64,000 bases of DNA from Aeromonas eucrenophila (lineage in GTDB: Bacteria; Pseudomonadota; Gammaproteobacteria; Enterobacterales; Aeromonadaceae). Position 1 is the stretch's first letter, and each line of letters starts with the position of its first letter. A program made the position numbers and the translations under genes. Shown here piece by piece: positions 23,190-32,018 of the stretch. Location: contig NZ_CDDF01000014.1 in assembly GCF_000819865.1 (NCBI RefSeq), forward strand, positions 1-64,000, given 5' to 3'. The notes beneath the pieces are model-generated. The model had not been told where the DNA came from, did no database searches, and was given only the letters and a program-made list of their open reading frames with translations.

Positions 23190-24662
23190 ATGCGGCGATG
23201 GATCTGGGGCCTGTTGGCCCTCTGGTGCCTTCCTCTGCTGGCGGCGGATCCCAAGCCCCTGCCAGACGATTCCCCCACACGCGCAGTGGACGTCAGACCG
23301 AAACTCTTGCCCCAACCCGGGGACCTCGAACACATTCTGCAAAAAAAAGAACTCAGGGCCCTGGTGGTCTATGAGCGGGGTTTCTTCTTCTTCGACAAGG
23401 GCGCCCAGTACGGCATCCTGGTCAATCAGCTGCAAGGCTTCGAGCGATGGCTAAACAAGACCTATCTCGCCAAAGAGAAGCTCAAGCTCAAGATCATCTA
23501 CATCCCGGTACGTCAGGACAAGTTGCTGGACTACCTCACCGAGGGGCGCGGCGATCTGGTGGCAGCCACCATGACGGTGACGCCGACCCGGCGTGAGCAG
23601 GTCACCTTCTCCGCTCCCATCATTTCGCCCATTGAGGAGTGGGTGGTGAGCCAGCATGCCTTGCCCGGCTTCAACCGCATCACTCAGCTATCGGGCCGGC
23701 GGATCTGGGTGCGGGCCAGCTCCAGCTACTATGAGAGCCTGCACCAGCTGAACTGGCTGTTTCGCGAGCTGGGGCTGCCGCCGGTGTACATAGAGACGGT
23801 GCCCGAGTATCTGCAGGACGGGGATCTGATGGAGATGGTGGCCGCCGGCATCATACCGCTGACCGTGACCGACAGCTTCAAGGGGCGGATCTGGCTCGAC
23901 ATGATAGGGGGCCTCAAGGCCCACAAGCTGATCCCGCTGCGGGACAAGGGGCGCAGTGCCTGGGCCCTGCGCAACAACAGCCCCGAGCTGCTCAAGGCGG
24001 TAAACGCCTATATCTCGGAGTCCAGCAAGCGCACCCTCTACAGCGACATGACCCTGCGCCGCCTGCTGGCCCAGAGCGAGCAGATGAGCAACATACTGGC
24101 GCCAGACCCGCTGGGGCGGCTGTCGACCATCCGCCAGGTACTCGAGACCCAGGCCGCCAAATACAAGCTGGACTGGCTGATGCTGGCGGCACTTGGCTAC
24201 AAGGAGTCGGGGCTCAATCCCAATGTCGGCTCCCACGGCGGGGCGGTCGGCATCATGCAGTTGCTGCCGAGCACCGGCGGCGCCGTGGGGATCCGCGGCG
24301 CCAGGTTCAGCAGCCTGGAAGGCAATGTGGAGGCCGCCTGCCGCTACCTGAGGCTCATTCTCGACACCTATTTCAACGATCCCGAGATGGACAACATCAA
24401 CCGCCATCTGTTTGCCCTGGCGGCCTACAACGCGGGCCCGAACCGGGTGCAGGCGTTGCAGGCCAAGGCCAGGGAGAGGGGGCTGGATCCGAACGTCTGG
24501 TTCGGCAACGTGGAGCAGCTGGTGGCCAACGAGGTGGGCCAGGGACCCATCAACTACGTGGGCACCATCTACAAGTACTACGTGGCTTATCGCTTCAGCC
24601 TGCCTCAGGTGGAGGGCAAGACCGAGGCCATCTCTGACGCCAAGGAGGCGGTTCAGCCCTGA
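23190..24662 (+). CDS. mltF: Membrane-bound lytic murein transglycosylase F
   Basis: A 490-aa periplasmic protein. A signal peptide (RRWIWGLLALWCLPLLAA, about 2-20) precedes an ABC-type solute-binding-like regulatory module (about 45-270) and a lysozyme-like SLT domain (about 290-450). The catalytic Glu is at about position 339 in GYKESGLNP, followed by GAVGIMQLLP and AAYNAGPNRV of family 1E. It cleaves peptidoglycan strands to 1,6-anhydromuropeptides and binds cell-wall peptides at the regulatory module. ATG 23190 has GGAGAG upstream. No lipobox is seen, so membrane attachment is probably non-lipid. It is a single gene. Confidence 0.92.
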   Translation: MRRWIWGLLALWCLPLLAADPKPLPDDSPTRAVDVRPKLLPQPGDLEHILQKKELRALVVYERGFFFFDKGAQYGILVNQLQGFERWLNKTYLAKEKLKLKIIYIPVRQDKLLDYLTEGRGDLVAATMTVTPTRREQVTFSAPIISPIEEWVVSQHALPGFNRITQLSGRRIWVRASSSYYESLHQLNWLFRELGLPPVYIETVPEYLQDGDLMEMVAAGIIPLTVTDSFKGRIWLDMIGGLKAHKLIPLRDKGRSAWALRNNSPELLKAVNAYISESSKRTLYSDMTLRRLLAQSEQMSNILAPDPLGRLSTIRQVLETQAAKYKLDWLMLAALGYKESGLNPNVGSHGGAVGIMQLLPSTGGAVGIRGARFSSLEGNVEAACRYLRLILDTYFNDPEMDNINRHLFALAAYNAGPNRVQALQAKARERGLDPNVWFGNVEQLVANEVGQGPINYVGTIYKYYVAYRFSLPQVEGKTEAISDAKEAVQP

Positions 24663-24902
24663 GCCTCATCCCAGGCTGGGGTGCTGCATCTGAAGTGTGG
24701 TGCCCGGGGCCTCCCACCCCTGATCTCTGTGTTGCAGATACCAGGGGGCAAGTTGCCTGGCCGGGGTGGGATCCGGTTGGCTGGCCTGGGGCCTATGGCA
24801 CAGAGAGGGGCGGTCACAGAGTTCCATGGTCGACTCCTTGGCTCGTTGCGATCAGGGGGGCTGCTCGGGTTATGCCATGGCCCCATGACAAGGAGATGAC
24901 GC

Positions 24903-26159
24903 TTGATCCCCGCCGAATTTGCCCTGCTCGACGATCCTGCCGCCGCTCTGAAGCTGCGTTGCCAGCTGATCCGCACCGCCCGCCACCGGATCCAGGCCCA
25001 GTACTACAGCTGGGAGGAAGACGGCAGCGGCAAACTGCTGCTGTCCGAATTGCTGCATGCGGCCAGGCGCGGGGTGCGGGTGCAACTGCTCATCGACGAT
25101 CTCTATGCCGGTGACAACCGCTTCCTGGAGATGGTGGCCCATCAGCCCGGCATAGAGGTGCGCCTGTTCAATCCGTTCTGGTTCAGGGGCTGGCGACCGC
25201 TGGCCCTGCTGCTCGAAGGCCTGCTCAGCTTCAGGCGCATCAACCACCGCATGCACAACAAGCTGTTGCTGGTGGATGGCTGCCAGGGGGTGATCGGGGG
25301 TCGCAACATCGGCGATCGCTACTTCGGTCTGGGAGAGGCACCTCACTTCGTCGATCTGGATATCGTCTGTCGGGGTGGCCTCTGCCAGCAGGCAGAGCAG
25401 GGCTTCAGTCTCTATTGGCAGAGCCGCTGGAGCCACCCCATCCGGCGCCTGTGGCGACGCGCCCTGCAGTCCGCCGAGGTCGCCACCGTGAACGACTTCC
25501 TGCTCACCCTGACCGAGCCGGCGGTGGCCGCCGTCTACGATCTGCCCGCCAGCCTGTTCGACGATGAGCCTGTGCCCCTGCACTGGCATCCGGGTCAGGG
25601 CACCTTCTGGTTCGATCGTCCCGGCAAGGGGCTGATCTCCCGACCGACCATGGCATTTGAGCTGGGGCGCAAGCTGGCCGGCAACCGGGGGGCGCTGCGG
25701 TTGGTGAGCCCTTACCTGATACTGACGCGCGGGCTGCGCCGTCGTCTCAAGGAGCAGCGGCAGGCGGGGGTGAGCATAGGGATCCTGACCAACTCCCTGG
25801 CCAGCACCGACGTGCCCCTGGTGTACGGTGCCTATCGCCGTCATCGCCCCTGGCTGGTGCGGCAGGGGATAACGTTGTTCGAGCTGGAAGGGGATGCGCA
25901 GAGCCTGCATGCCAAGCTGATCCTGATGGGAGAGGAGGAGGCGCTGCTCGGCAGTTTCAATCTGGATCCCCGCTCCCTGATGCTCAACACCGAGCTGATG
26001 CTGCACCTGCGTTGCCCCGCGCTCTGCGCCGAGTTGCAGCAGTGGCTGACGGGCTGGCAGCAGGCCGCCGTGCGGCGGGATGCACCTCTTGCCTCGGCAC
26101 TGCGACGGCTGCTGGCCCGGTTGAGCAAGGGGTTGTCGTCACTGCATCCCTGGTTGTGA
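24903..26159 (+). CDS. Phospholipase D superfamily protein (cardiolipin synthase-like)
   Basis: A 418-aa protein with two PLD active-site motifs, HRMHNKLLLVDG (about 115) and SLHAKLILMGEEEALLGSFN (about 335). These HxK(x)4D-type motifs act together in phosphatidyl transfer. It resembles ClsC-type synthases or YmdC relatives, joining phospholipids to make cardiolipin, though the substrate is not certain. No signal peptide or strong membrane span is visible. The start is TTG 24903, supported by AAGGAG 7 nt upstream; no in-frame ATG fits better. The gene-free segment before it (24663-24902) shows no feature I can name. Confidence 0.82.
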   Translation: MIPAEFALLDDPAAALKLRCQLIRTARHRIQAQYYSWEEDGSGKLLLSELLHAARRGVRVQLLIDDLYAGDNRFLEMVAHQPGIEVRLFNPFWFRGWRPLALLLEGLLSFRRINHRMHNKLLLVDGCQGVIGGRNIGDRYFGLGEAPHFVDLDIVCRGGLCQQAEQGFSLYWQSRWSHPIRRLWRRALQSAEVATVNDFLLTLTEPAVAAVYDLPASLFDDEPVPLHWHPGQGTFWFDRPGKGLISRPTMAFELGRKLAGNRGALRLVSPYLILTRGLRRRLKEQRQAGVSIGILTNSLASTDVPLVYGAYRRHRPWLVRQGITLFELEGDAQSLHAKLILMGEEEALLGSFNLDPRSLMLNTELMLHLRCPALCAELQQWLTGWQQAAVRRDAPLASALRRLLARLSKGLSSLHPWL

Positions 26160-26346
26160 GGGCCAAGCTTGTGCGAGATCTCGCAAAGCCTTGTGCGCCA
26201 TAGAAGATAACTTCTGCCATTCAATGTCGCAATAATGCCGTATCGCATTGTTTTTAATCATTTTATGTCAAAGCGTGAATCGAGGTGAGCCCATAAGGAT
26301 TGCATACAAGTCCGCAAAAAATGGTTTTTTATTTTATTTATCTGCG

Positions 26347-26556
26347 TAGTATTTCAACTGCAAGGACAAACACGGCGGCTGGTCTGCCGTGTGGGTGAAG
26401 GTGGTGAGGGTACTTGGTCGGTCGGATTGCTCCGGCAGACGCCCGGATCGGGAGCGGAAACCCGTGAAGCGGCATCGGTACCTCTTATGGCCGGATCCCA
26501 ATATGGAACATGCTATTTGCGAGGGGGTGACATGCGAATGTCGCCCCACTTTTTTA
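26347..26556 (+). ncRNA. Candidate structured non-coding RNA (about 200 nt)
   Basis: Between two genes that give it no 5' partner lies an AT-rich region, a -10-like TAGTAT (26347-26352) and about 200 bases with stems such as CACGGC/GCCGTG (26371-26376/26386-26391) and other GC-rich dyads. It ends in a near-perfect terminator: GGGG-T-GACAT (26524-26533), loop GCGA, ATGTC-G-CCCC (26538-26547), then T-run 26550-26555. The desaturase gene is on the other strand. Short frames across it are not protein-like. It matches no RNA I know by sight (not 6S, Spot 42, GcvB or a common riboswitch). The -35 is weak. Confidence 0.55.
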
Positions 26557-26581
26557 TCGCGCCCTGTCGCCCTTTGCCCAT

Positions 26582-26605
26582 AAAAAGACCGCCAACAGGC
26601 GGTCT
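26582..26605 (-). terminator. Terminator of the desaturase gene
   Basis: AGACCGCC (26586-26593), loop AACA, GGCGGTCT (26598-26605). On the minus strand it is followed by a run of five Ts. Confidence 0.9.
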
Positions 26606-26632
26606 CGAATATGAGTCATCACATGGACGGTA

Positions 26633-27751
26633 TCAGGCGATGCCGGCCAGCAATCGGCTCCAGTTGCGCTTGCTGGCAACGAAACCATCGCGCAGATTGC
26701 GATACTCCAGCTGCAGCTTCAGCCTGTCGTAGCGCGCCAGCGCCTTGCGCTTGCGCTGCTCCAGCAGCAGCTTGCGGCTGCGGTAGTAGTGCTGGATCTG
26801 CTGGCTCAGCTTGTCGTATTCCTCTTGCAGCAGTGCCTGCCATAGCTCCCGATCGTCCTCTTCATGCAGTCTGGCCTGGGCCCGTTTCAGCTGCATCTCC
26901 AGCTTGGCCTGCTCGATGCGCTCCTCCGGGCAGGAGCGCAGATCCCTGGCCAGCCCGCACCAGGCAGCGCTTCGGATCAGCCACTTGGTAGGATCGTACT
27001 GCCACCAGCGGATGCCGTTGCGGTAGTCGTTCTCGAACAGGTGGTGGAAGTTGTGATACCCCTCGCCGAAGGTGAAGAAGGCCAGGATGCCGTTGTCCCG
27101 CGCGCTGTTGCGATCGGTGAAGGGCTGGCTGCCCCAGATATGGGCGAGGGAGTTGATGAAGAAGGTGGTGTGGTGAGTCATCACCATGCGCAGCACCCCG
27201 GCCAGCAACAGCATGCCGAGCAGATCCCCGTGGATCAGTCCGAGCAGCAGCGGAATGCCGATGTTGGTGCCGAGCATCAGCGCCAGGTAGTGCTTGTGCT
27301 GGAAGGCGACGATGGGGTTGTTCTGCAGATCCCGCACGTTGCTGTAGTCGTGGTAAGTCTCGCGCTGATATTCCCGCAGCATCCAGCCGATGTGGGAGTA
27401 CCAGAAGCCGCGGCCCGCGCTGTAGGGATCCCGCTGGTTGTCATCCACGTGGCGATGATGGCGGCGGTGATCGGACGACCAGTGCAGGGCCGAGTTTTGC
27501 AGGGCGAGGGCGCCGCCGATGGCGAAGATCCACTGCAGGATCGGGTGCGCCTTGTAGGTCTTGTGTGACCAGAGCCGATGGTAGCCGGCGGTGATGGAGA
27601 TGCCGCAGTAGCAGAACAGCATCAGGAAACAGAGCCACTGCCAGAGATCGTAGCCCTGGGTCATGCCGTACCAGGGCACGGCGATCAGTGCCGCCAGTCC
27701 GGAGAGGGCAAACAGCAGGGTGTTGCTCATGATGATCGGGGGGCGGTCCAT
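26633..27751 (-). CDS. Acyl-CoA (delta-9) fatty acid desaturase
   Basis: A 372-aa di-iron membrane desaturase. All three histidine boxes are present: HRLWSH (about 57), HRRHHRHVD (about 95) and HNFHH (about 235), with four membrane spans between them. It introduces a cis double bond into acyl chains using oxygen, giving an aerobic route to unsaturated lipids beside FabA/FabB. The C-terminus adds a charged, coiled-coil-like tail (about 290-372, rich in Glu/Lys/Arg) beyond the usual catalytic domain. The gene is divergent from fabR, and the FabR-like palindrome overlaps its promoter region. Confidence 0.9.
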   Translation of the reverse strand: MDRPPIIMSNTLLFALSGLAALIAVPWYGMTQGYDLWQWLCFLMLFCYCGISITAGYHRLWSHKTYKAHPILQWIFAIGGALALQNSALHWSSDHRRHHRHVDDNQRDPYSAGRGFWYSHIGWMLREYQRETYHDYSNVRDLQNNPIVAFQHKHYLALMLGTNIGIPLLLGLIHGDLLGMLLLAGVLRMVMTHHTTFFINSLAHIWGSQPFTDRNSARDNGILAFFTFGEGYHNFHHLFENDYRNGIRWWQYDPTKWLIRSAAWCGLARDLRSCPEERIEQAKLEMQLKRAQARLHEEDDRELWQALLQEEYDKLSQQIQHYYRSRKLLLEQRKRKALARYDRLKLQLEYRNLRDGFVASKRNWSRLLAGIA

Positions 27752-27767
27752 TTTACTCGGCTCCTTT

Positions 27768-27785
27768 CAGCGAACAGTTGTTCAC
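27768..27785. promoter_or_regulatory. Candidate FabR operator
   Basis: The inverted repeat GAACA-GT-TGTTC (27772-27783) extends imperfectly to AGcGAACA...TGTTCACT. It lies about 20 bp upstream of the desaturase start, between that gene and divergent fabR. FabR represses unsaturated fatty acid genes from such divergent regions; the exact motif here is inferred. Confidence 0.5.
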
Positions 27786-27901
27786 TATTCTCCATTGAGC
27801 CGGAATGCGGGTCAATGGTAAAAAAGTCGGAGACAAACCTGATCCCGGCCCCCCCTTCGGGTTATCATTTGGCCTCGCTAACCTCAAGGTGACTGTATTT
27901 C

Positions 27902-28522
27902 GTGGGTATTCGCGCGCAACAAAAAGAAAAAACCCGGCGTACGCTGATCGACGCGGCGTTCAGTCAACTCTGTGCCAACCGCAGCTTCTCCAACCTCAGC
28001 CTGCGGGAAGTGGCGCGGGAGGCGGGCATAGCGCCGACCTCCTTCTACCGCCATTTCCGCGACATGGAAGAGCTGGGGCTGACCCTGGTGGATGAGGGTG
28101 GGCTGACCCTGCGTCAGCTGATGCGTCAGGCACGCCAGCGCATCGCCGGCGGCGGCAGCGTCATCAGCACCTCGGTGCAGACCTTCATGGAATTCGTCGA
28201 AAACAACCCGAACATCTTCCGTTTGCTGCTGCGCGAGCGCTCCGGTACTTCGGCCGCCTTCCGCCAGGCGGTGGCGCGCGAGATCCAGCACTTCATCGCC
28301 GAGCTGACCGACTATCTGGAGGCGACCACGGAGGCGCCGCGGGAAGAGGCCTACATCCAGGCCGAAGCCATGGTCACCATCGTCTTCAGCGCCGGTGCCG
28401 ACGCCCTCGACATGACCAGCGAGGAGTGCAAGGCGCTCTCCGATCGCACCATCAGTCAGCTGCGCATCATCGCCATGGGCGCCGAGGTCCAGAACCGCAA
28501 GCGCCGTGAACCTCTCTCTTAA
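27902..28522 (+). CDS. fabR: TetR-type repressor of unsaturated fatty acid synthesis FabR
   Basis: A 206-aa TetR family regulator. The N-terminal helix-turn-helix runs about 12-55 ([20 protein letters not shown]) and matches FabR closely, and the C-terminal ligand domain binds acyl thioesters. In E. coli it adjusts fabA/fabB to the ratio of saturated to unsaturated acyl chains. Here it is divergent from a desaturase, a natural target, and is followed by yijD as in enterobacteria. Translation starts at GTG 27902; no in-frame ATG fits. Confidence 0.92.
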   Translation: MGIRAQQKEKTRRTLIDAAFSQLCANRSFSNLSLREVAREAGIAPTSFYRHFRDMEELGLTLVDEGGLTLRQLMRQARQRIAGGGSVISTSVQTFMEFVENNPNIFRLLLRERSGTSAAFRQAVAREIQHFIAELTDYLEATTEAPREEAYIQAEAMVTIVFSAGADALDMTSEECKALSDRTISQLRIIAMGAEVQNRKRREPLS

Positions 28523-28541
28523 GCCAAGGATGGACAGTCCC

Positions 28542-28907
28542 ATGCATGAACCGAACGCTATCCCCAAGAAACCCTTGTTGTTGGCCCTGCTGATCGGGAT
28601 CTGTGGGGATGCCTTCCTGTCGGTGTTGACCGAATCGGCCGTGCCCTTCTCCTTCTTCCCCCTGATAGCCCTGCTGCTGGCGGCCTATCAGCTCTACCAG
28701 CACTATCGCCACGAGCCCATGGTGGGGAATACCCCTATCTGCATGATCCTTAGCTTTTTCATCGGCGTTTTTGGCCACTCGGCGCTGATCAAGGTGCAAT
28801 ATCCGGAACTTGGCAGCAACTTCTTCTCCCTGATCGCCATGCTGCTGCTGCTCGCCGTGCTCTCCATCAAGCTCGGCATCAGCGTGGGGAAAAAAGTGAA
28901 GGAGTGA
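28542..28907 (+). CDS. yijD: YijD family membrane protein
   Basis: A 121-aa inner-membrane protein with four spans, matching YijD (VPFSFFPLIALLLAAYQLYQ and the YPELGSNFFSLIAML segment). Its role is unknown. The conserved fabR-yijD order suggests a link to membrane lipid composition. ATG 28542 has AAGGA 11 nt upstream; a GTG at 28506 overlapping fabR is less likely. The hairpin at the stop codon (28899-28920) may terminate the mRNA. Confidence 0.85.
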   Translation: MHEPNAIPKKPLLLALLIGICGDAFLSVLTESAVPFSFFPLIALLLAAYQLYQHYRHEPMVGNTPICMILSFFIGVFGHSALIKVQYPELGSNFFSLIAMLLLLAVLSIKLGISVGKKVKE

Positions 28908-28920
28908 CGAGTCACTCCTT
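28899..28920. terminator. Hairpin after yijD
   Basis: AAGGAGTGAC (28899-28908) and GTCACTCCTT (28911-28920) form a stem over the yijD stop codon. The T-tract is short. It may work in both directions between convergent yijD and the DUF1145 gene. Confidence 0.5.
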
Positions 28921-28950
28921 CAGACAGGGTCAGGATGTAAGGCACCTGCC

Positions 28951-29265
28951 TCAGTCGGCTTGAGGGGGCGTCCCGCCCTTCTGCTTGGCATCTATGATGG
29001 CCTGCAGCTTGGCGCGGATATCCATCATGCCGAACACCCCGAAGACCAGTACCTGGGTGAATTCGAGGCGAGTCACCGGGAAGTAGGGCTTGCAGGCGGC
29101 CTTGATCAGGCTGGCCTGTACCCAGTGCATCAGGGCCACGATCAGGCCACAGACCGGCAGAAAACCGTTCAACTTGCCCGGCAGGGTGCCAAACAGGGCG
29201 AGCACTACCCCCAGCCAGAAGAACAGCAAGACGCCCATCGCCAACAGATTAAACACGCGCTTCAT
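28951..29265 (-). CDS. DUF1145 family membrane protein (YhhL-like)
   Basis: A 104-aa protein with three hydrophobic segments (about 7-30, 35-52, 68-80) matching DUF1145, as in E. coli YhhL, which also follows rsmD. Function unknown. It starts at ATG 29265, preceded by GGGAGG. It lies 121 bp downstream of rsmD, and the space is largely filled by a decayed copy of the rsmD 3' end. Confidence 0.82.
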   Translation of the reverse strand: MKRVFNLLAMGVLLFFWLGVVLALFGTLPGKLNGFLPVCGLIVALMHWVQASLIKAACKPYFPVTRLEFTQVLVFGVFGMMDIRAKLQAIIDAKQKGGTPPQAD

Positions 29266-29280
29266 CGTTTACCTCCCTTA

Positions 29281-29386
29281 CATAGAGCTGATAGCAGGCC
29301 TGATCTGATCGACCTGCTTGTCCTTGAGTCGTTGTCCACATTGACCGGGGAGGGCCAGTCGCCCATGTTCCTCTCCCAACCGGTAT
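29281..29386 (-). pseudogene. Decayed duplicate of the rsmD 3' end
   Basis: Downstream of the rsmD stop the minus strand repeats about 100 bases of the end of rsmD with many substitutions. Matching blocks include CTCAAGGACAAGCA and CTGCTATCAGCTCTAT. By eye identity is near 75 percent. The frame is broken and the copy ends 16 bases before the DUF1145 start. Confidence 0.75.
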
Positions 29387-30016
29387 TTAAATCGCAGTGT
29401 CGTTCTGGGTATTCCGCAGATAGAGCTGATAGCAGACCTGACCGGCTTGCTTGTCCTTGAGTAATTGCCAGCTGGCGGGCAGGGCCAGATCGGCCATCTC
29501 CTTTTCCCGCTCCAGATAGATGAGCGCGTCCGGCGCCAGCCAGCCACGTTGCTCCAGCAGTTCGCACACCTGGGGCAGCAACTCGCGGCGAAAGGGCGGA
29601 TCGAGGAACACCAGATCAAACGGCGTCGCCGGGCCTTGCAGCCAGTTCACCGCATCGGCCTGGATCACGCTCCCCTGCTGACTGCCCAGGGCGACCAGAT
29701 TCTTCTTGAGCTGATCGGCGGCGCCCTTGTCCATCTCGACCAGAGTCACCTGCTCGGCATAGCGTGACAGTGCCTCCAGCCCCAGGCCGCCGCTGCCGGC
29801 AAACAGGTCGAGGCAGCGGGTGCCGCGCACATGGGGCGCCAGCCAGTTGAAGATGGTCTCCTTGACGCGATCCGTGGTCGGCCTGAGGCCATCCAGATCC
29901 CTGACCGGCAATTTGCGACCCTTCCACTGACCGCTGATGATTCTTACAACTCCCGCTTTTCCCTGCGGAATTGGGCTTTTATTGGGGCTGTTACGGCTGG
30001 ATTTCACTCTGGGCAT
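29387..30016 (-). CDS. rsmD: 16S rRNA (guanine966-N2)-methyltransferase RsmD
   Basis: A 209-aa SAM-dependent methyltransferase. Motif I is DLFAGSGGLGLEAL (about 69-82), the catalytic motif IV is FLDPPF (about 135), and the N-terminus VVRIISGQWKGRKLPV is the family signature. It methylates G966 in the loop of helix 31 of 16S rRNA in the 30S particle. Divergent from ftsY, as in enterobacteria. Residues 1-22 precede the conserved region and the true start may be at a later codon such as VRIISG. Confidence 0.9.
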   Translation of the reverse strand: MPRVKSSRNSPNKSPIPQGKAGVVRIISGQWKGRKLPVRDLDGLRPTTDRVKETIFNWLAPHVRGTRCLDLFAGSGGLGLEALSRYAEQVTLVEMDKGAADQLKKNLVALGSQQGSVIQADAVNWLQGPATPFDLVFLDPPFRRELLPQVCELLEQRGWLAPDALIYLEREKEMADLALPASWQLLKDKQAGQVCYQLYLRNTQNDTAI

Positions 30017-30127
30017 CGCGTTTCGTCGTCAGAAAATAAAGTGTTAGTATAAGGCGGTTCATTTTTATGCCGACCCACCGAGGGACGGCTATCTTAGCAG
30101 TCAGCCAACGAAGTGAGTATTTTTTAG

Positions 30128-31948
30128 ATGGCAAAAGGTTTGTTTTCCTGGCTGGGTTTCGGCCGCAAGAAAGAAGAGGCCGAGGCCGTCCAATCTCAGG
30201 TCCCCGCCACCACGCCAGCGATCCCTGAGCCCGAGGCCCCCGTTGCCCCCGCTCCCGCTGCCGATCTCCCCCTGACCGAAGCACAGCCGGGTGCCTTCCC
30301 GACGACGCCGGACGAAGGTCCCCTGGTGGTGGAAGAGTGTGAGTCCGAGCTCGAGCCCGTCATCGTCAATGAGGCGCTGATCGCCGACGAGGTGGCCGAA
30401 GCCGCGCGTCTCGCGGCCGACATCAAGGCCATCGAAGAGGCGCACAGGGCCGCCGAGGCCGATGCGGCGCAAGTCGCCCGCATTATCGCCGAAGCAGAGG
30501 CCGTGGAAGCTACTCGCGTTGCCGCCGAGGCAGAGGCTTTGGAAGCCGCTCGCGTTACCGCCGAAGCTCAGGCTGCGGAAGCTGCCCGCGTTGCCGCCGA
30601 GGCTGAGGCTCTGGAAGCCGCTCGTGTTGCCGCCGAAGCTCAGGCTGTGGAAGCCGCTCGCGTTGCCGCCGAGGCAGAGGCTGCGGAAGCCGCTCGCGTT
30701 GCTGCTGAAGCCGCCCGTGTTGCCGCCGAGGCAGAGGCTGTGGAAGCCGCTCGTGTTGCCGCCGAGGCGCAGGCTGTGGAAGCCGCCCGTGTTGCCGCCG
30801 AAGCTCAGGCTGCGGAAGCCGCCCGCGTTGCCGCCGAAGCAGAGGCTGCGGAAGCCGCCCGTGTTGCTGCCGAGGCTCAGGCCGCGGAAGAAGCTCGCAT
30901 CGCCAAAGAGGCCCAGCGAGCGGAAGACCTTCGTCTGGTCGCCGAGATGGAGGCCAACGCCGCCGCCCTGGCTGCTCTGCCGCTGGCCGCCCAGGTGGAC
31001 GACGACACCCAGGACAAGCCGCAGCGGGAGGGTTTCTTCGCCCGCCTCAAGCGCAGCCTGGTGCGCACCAAGGAAAATATCGGTTCCGGCTTCTTCGGCC
31101 TGTTCAGTGGCAAGAAGATCGACGACGAGCTGTTCGAGGAGCTGGAGACCCAGCTGCTGACCGCGGATCTCGGGGTCGACACCACCAGTCGCATCATCGA
31201 CGGCCTGATCAAACATGCGGATCGCAAGCAGCTCAAGGATGCCGAGGCGCTCTACGGCCTGCTCAAGCAGGACATGGGCGAGATACTGGCTCAGGTCGAG
31301 AAGCCGCTGGTCATCGATACCAGCAAGAAGCCCTATGTGATCCTGATGGTCGGCGTCAACGGGGTGGGCAAGACCACCACCATCGGCAAGTTGGCCAAGC
31401 AGTTCCAGGCCGAAGGCAAGAGCGTCATGCTGGCCGCCGGCGATACCTTCCGTGCCGCCGCGGTCGAGCAGCTGCAGGTCTGGGGCCAGCGCAACAACAT
31501 TCCGGTCATCGCCCAGCACACCGGCGCCGACTCCGCCTCCGTCATCTATGATGCCATCGAAGCCGCCCGCTCCCGCGGGGCTGATGTGCTGATCGCCGAC
31601 ACCGCCGGCCGCCTGCAGAACAAGAGCAACCTGATGGAAGAGCTCAAGAAGGTGGTGCGGGTGATGAAGAAGCTGGACGAGGAAGCGCCCCACGAGATCA
31701 TGCTGACTCTGGATGCGGGCACCGGCCAGAATGCCCTGAGCCAGGCCAAGCTGTTCAGCGAGGCGGTGGGCCTGACCGGCATCACCCTCACCAAGCTGGA
31801 CGGTACCGCCAAGGGCGGGATCATCTTCGCGATGGCGGACAAGTTCCAGATCCCGATCCGTTACATCGGGGTGGGCGAGGGGATAGATGACTTGCGTCCC
31901 TTCGTTGCCAACGACTTTATCGAGGCACTGTTCAGTCGCGATGAGTAA
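30128..31948 (+). CDS. ftsY: Signal recognition particle receptor FtsY with long Ala-rich repeat
   Basis: A 606-aa protein, about 110 residues longer than E. coli FtsY. The C-terminal NG domain (about 300-606) is intact: G1 GVNGVGKT (about 409-416), DTAGR, and [10 protein letters not shown]. It docks SRP-ribosome complexes at the membrane and hydrolyses GTP with Ffh. The N-terminal A domain is acidic and contains about twelve copies of a 12-residue unit, [12 protein letters not shown] and variants (about residues 120-260), probably a long charged helix. One unit is shortened to seven residues. The DNA behind it is a 36-bp minisatellite-like repeat. ftsE and ftsX follow, as in E. coli. Confidence 0.95.
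   Translation: MAKGLFSWLGFGRKKEEAEAVQSQVPATTPAIPEPEAPVAPAPAADLPLTEAQPGAFPTTPDEGPLVVEECESELEPVIVNEALIADEVAEAARLAADIKAIEEAHRAAEADAAQVARIIAEAEAVEATRVAAEAEALEAARVTAEAQAAEAARVAAEAEALEAARVAAEAQAVEAARVAAEAEAAEAARVAAEAARVAAEAEAVEAARVAAEAQAVEAARVAAEAQAAEAARVAAEAEAAEAARVAAEAQAAEEARIAKEAQRAEDLRLVAEMEANAAALAALPLAAQVDDDTQDKPQREGFFARLKRSLVRTKENIGSGFFGLFSGKKIDDELFEELETQLLTADLGVDTTSRIIDGLIKHADRKQLKDAEALYGLLKQDMGEILAQVEKPLVIDTSKKPYVILMVGVNGVGKTTTIGKLAKQFQAEGKSVMLAAGDTFRAAAVEQLQVWGQRNNIPVIAQHTGADSASVIYDAIEAARSRGADVLIADTAGRLQNKSNLMEELKKVVRVMKKLDEEAPHEIMLTLDAGTGQNALSQAKLFSEAVGLTGITLTKLDGTAKGGIIFAMADKFQIPIRYIGVGEGIDDLRPFVANDFIEALFSRDE
30487..30905 (+). repeat. In-frame 36-bp tandem repeat within ftsY
   Basis: About twelve units of roughly 36 bp (GCCGAGGCAGAGGCTGTGGA..., each ending GCTCGTGTTGCC or similar) encode the [12 protein letters not shown] peptide repeat. 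Unit lengths are multiples of 3, and one is 21 bp. Copy number is likely to vary among strains. Confidence 0.9.
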
Positions 31949-31977
31949 GCTCAGGCATGATCAGTAAACGCCACACG

Positions 31978-31998
31978 CCCCGACTCTGGTCGGGGTTT
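31978..31998 (+). terminator. Weak terminator between ftsY and ftsE
   Basis: CCCCGAC (31978-31984), TCTG, GTCGGGG (31989-31995), then TTT. It may partly separate ftsY from ftsEX expression. Confidence 0.45.
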
Positions 31999-32018
31999 GT
32001 CAATGTCAGGGATCCGTT

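Noticed and set aside
26389-26583. Short plus-strand frames (64 and 113 aa) over the candidate RNA
   Set aside because: They cross the terminator, lack ribosome sites and have random composition.
30101-31693. 530-aa minus-strand frame with GGNxxGFxSLxxG-like repeats
   Set aside because: The repeats are the reverse complement of the ftsY minisatellite. FtsY itself is unmistakable on the plus strand.
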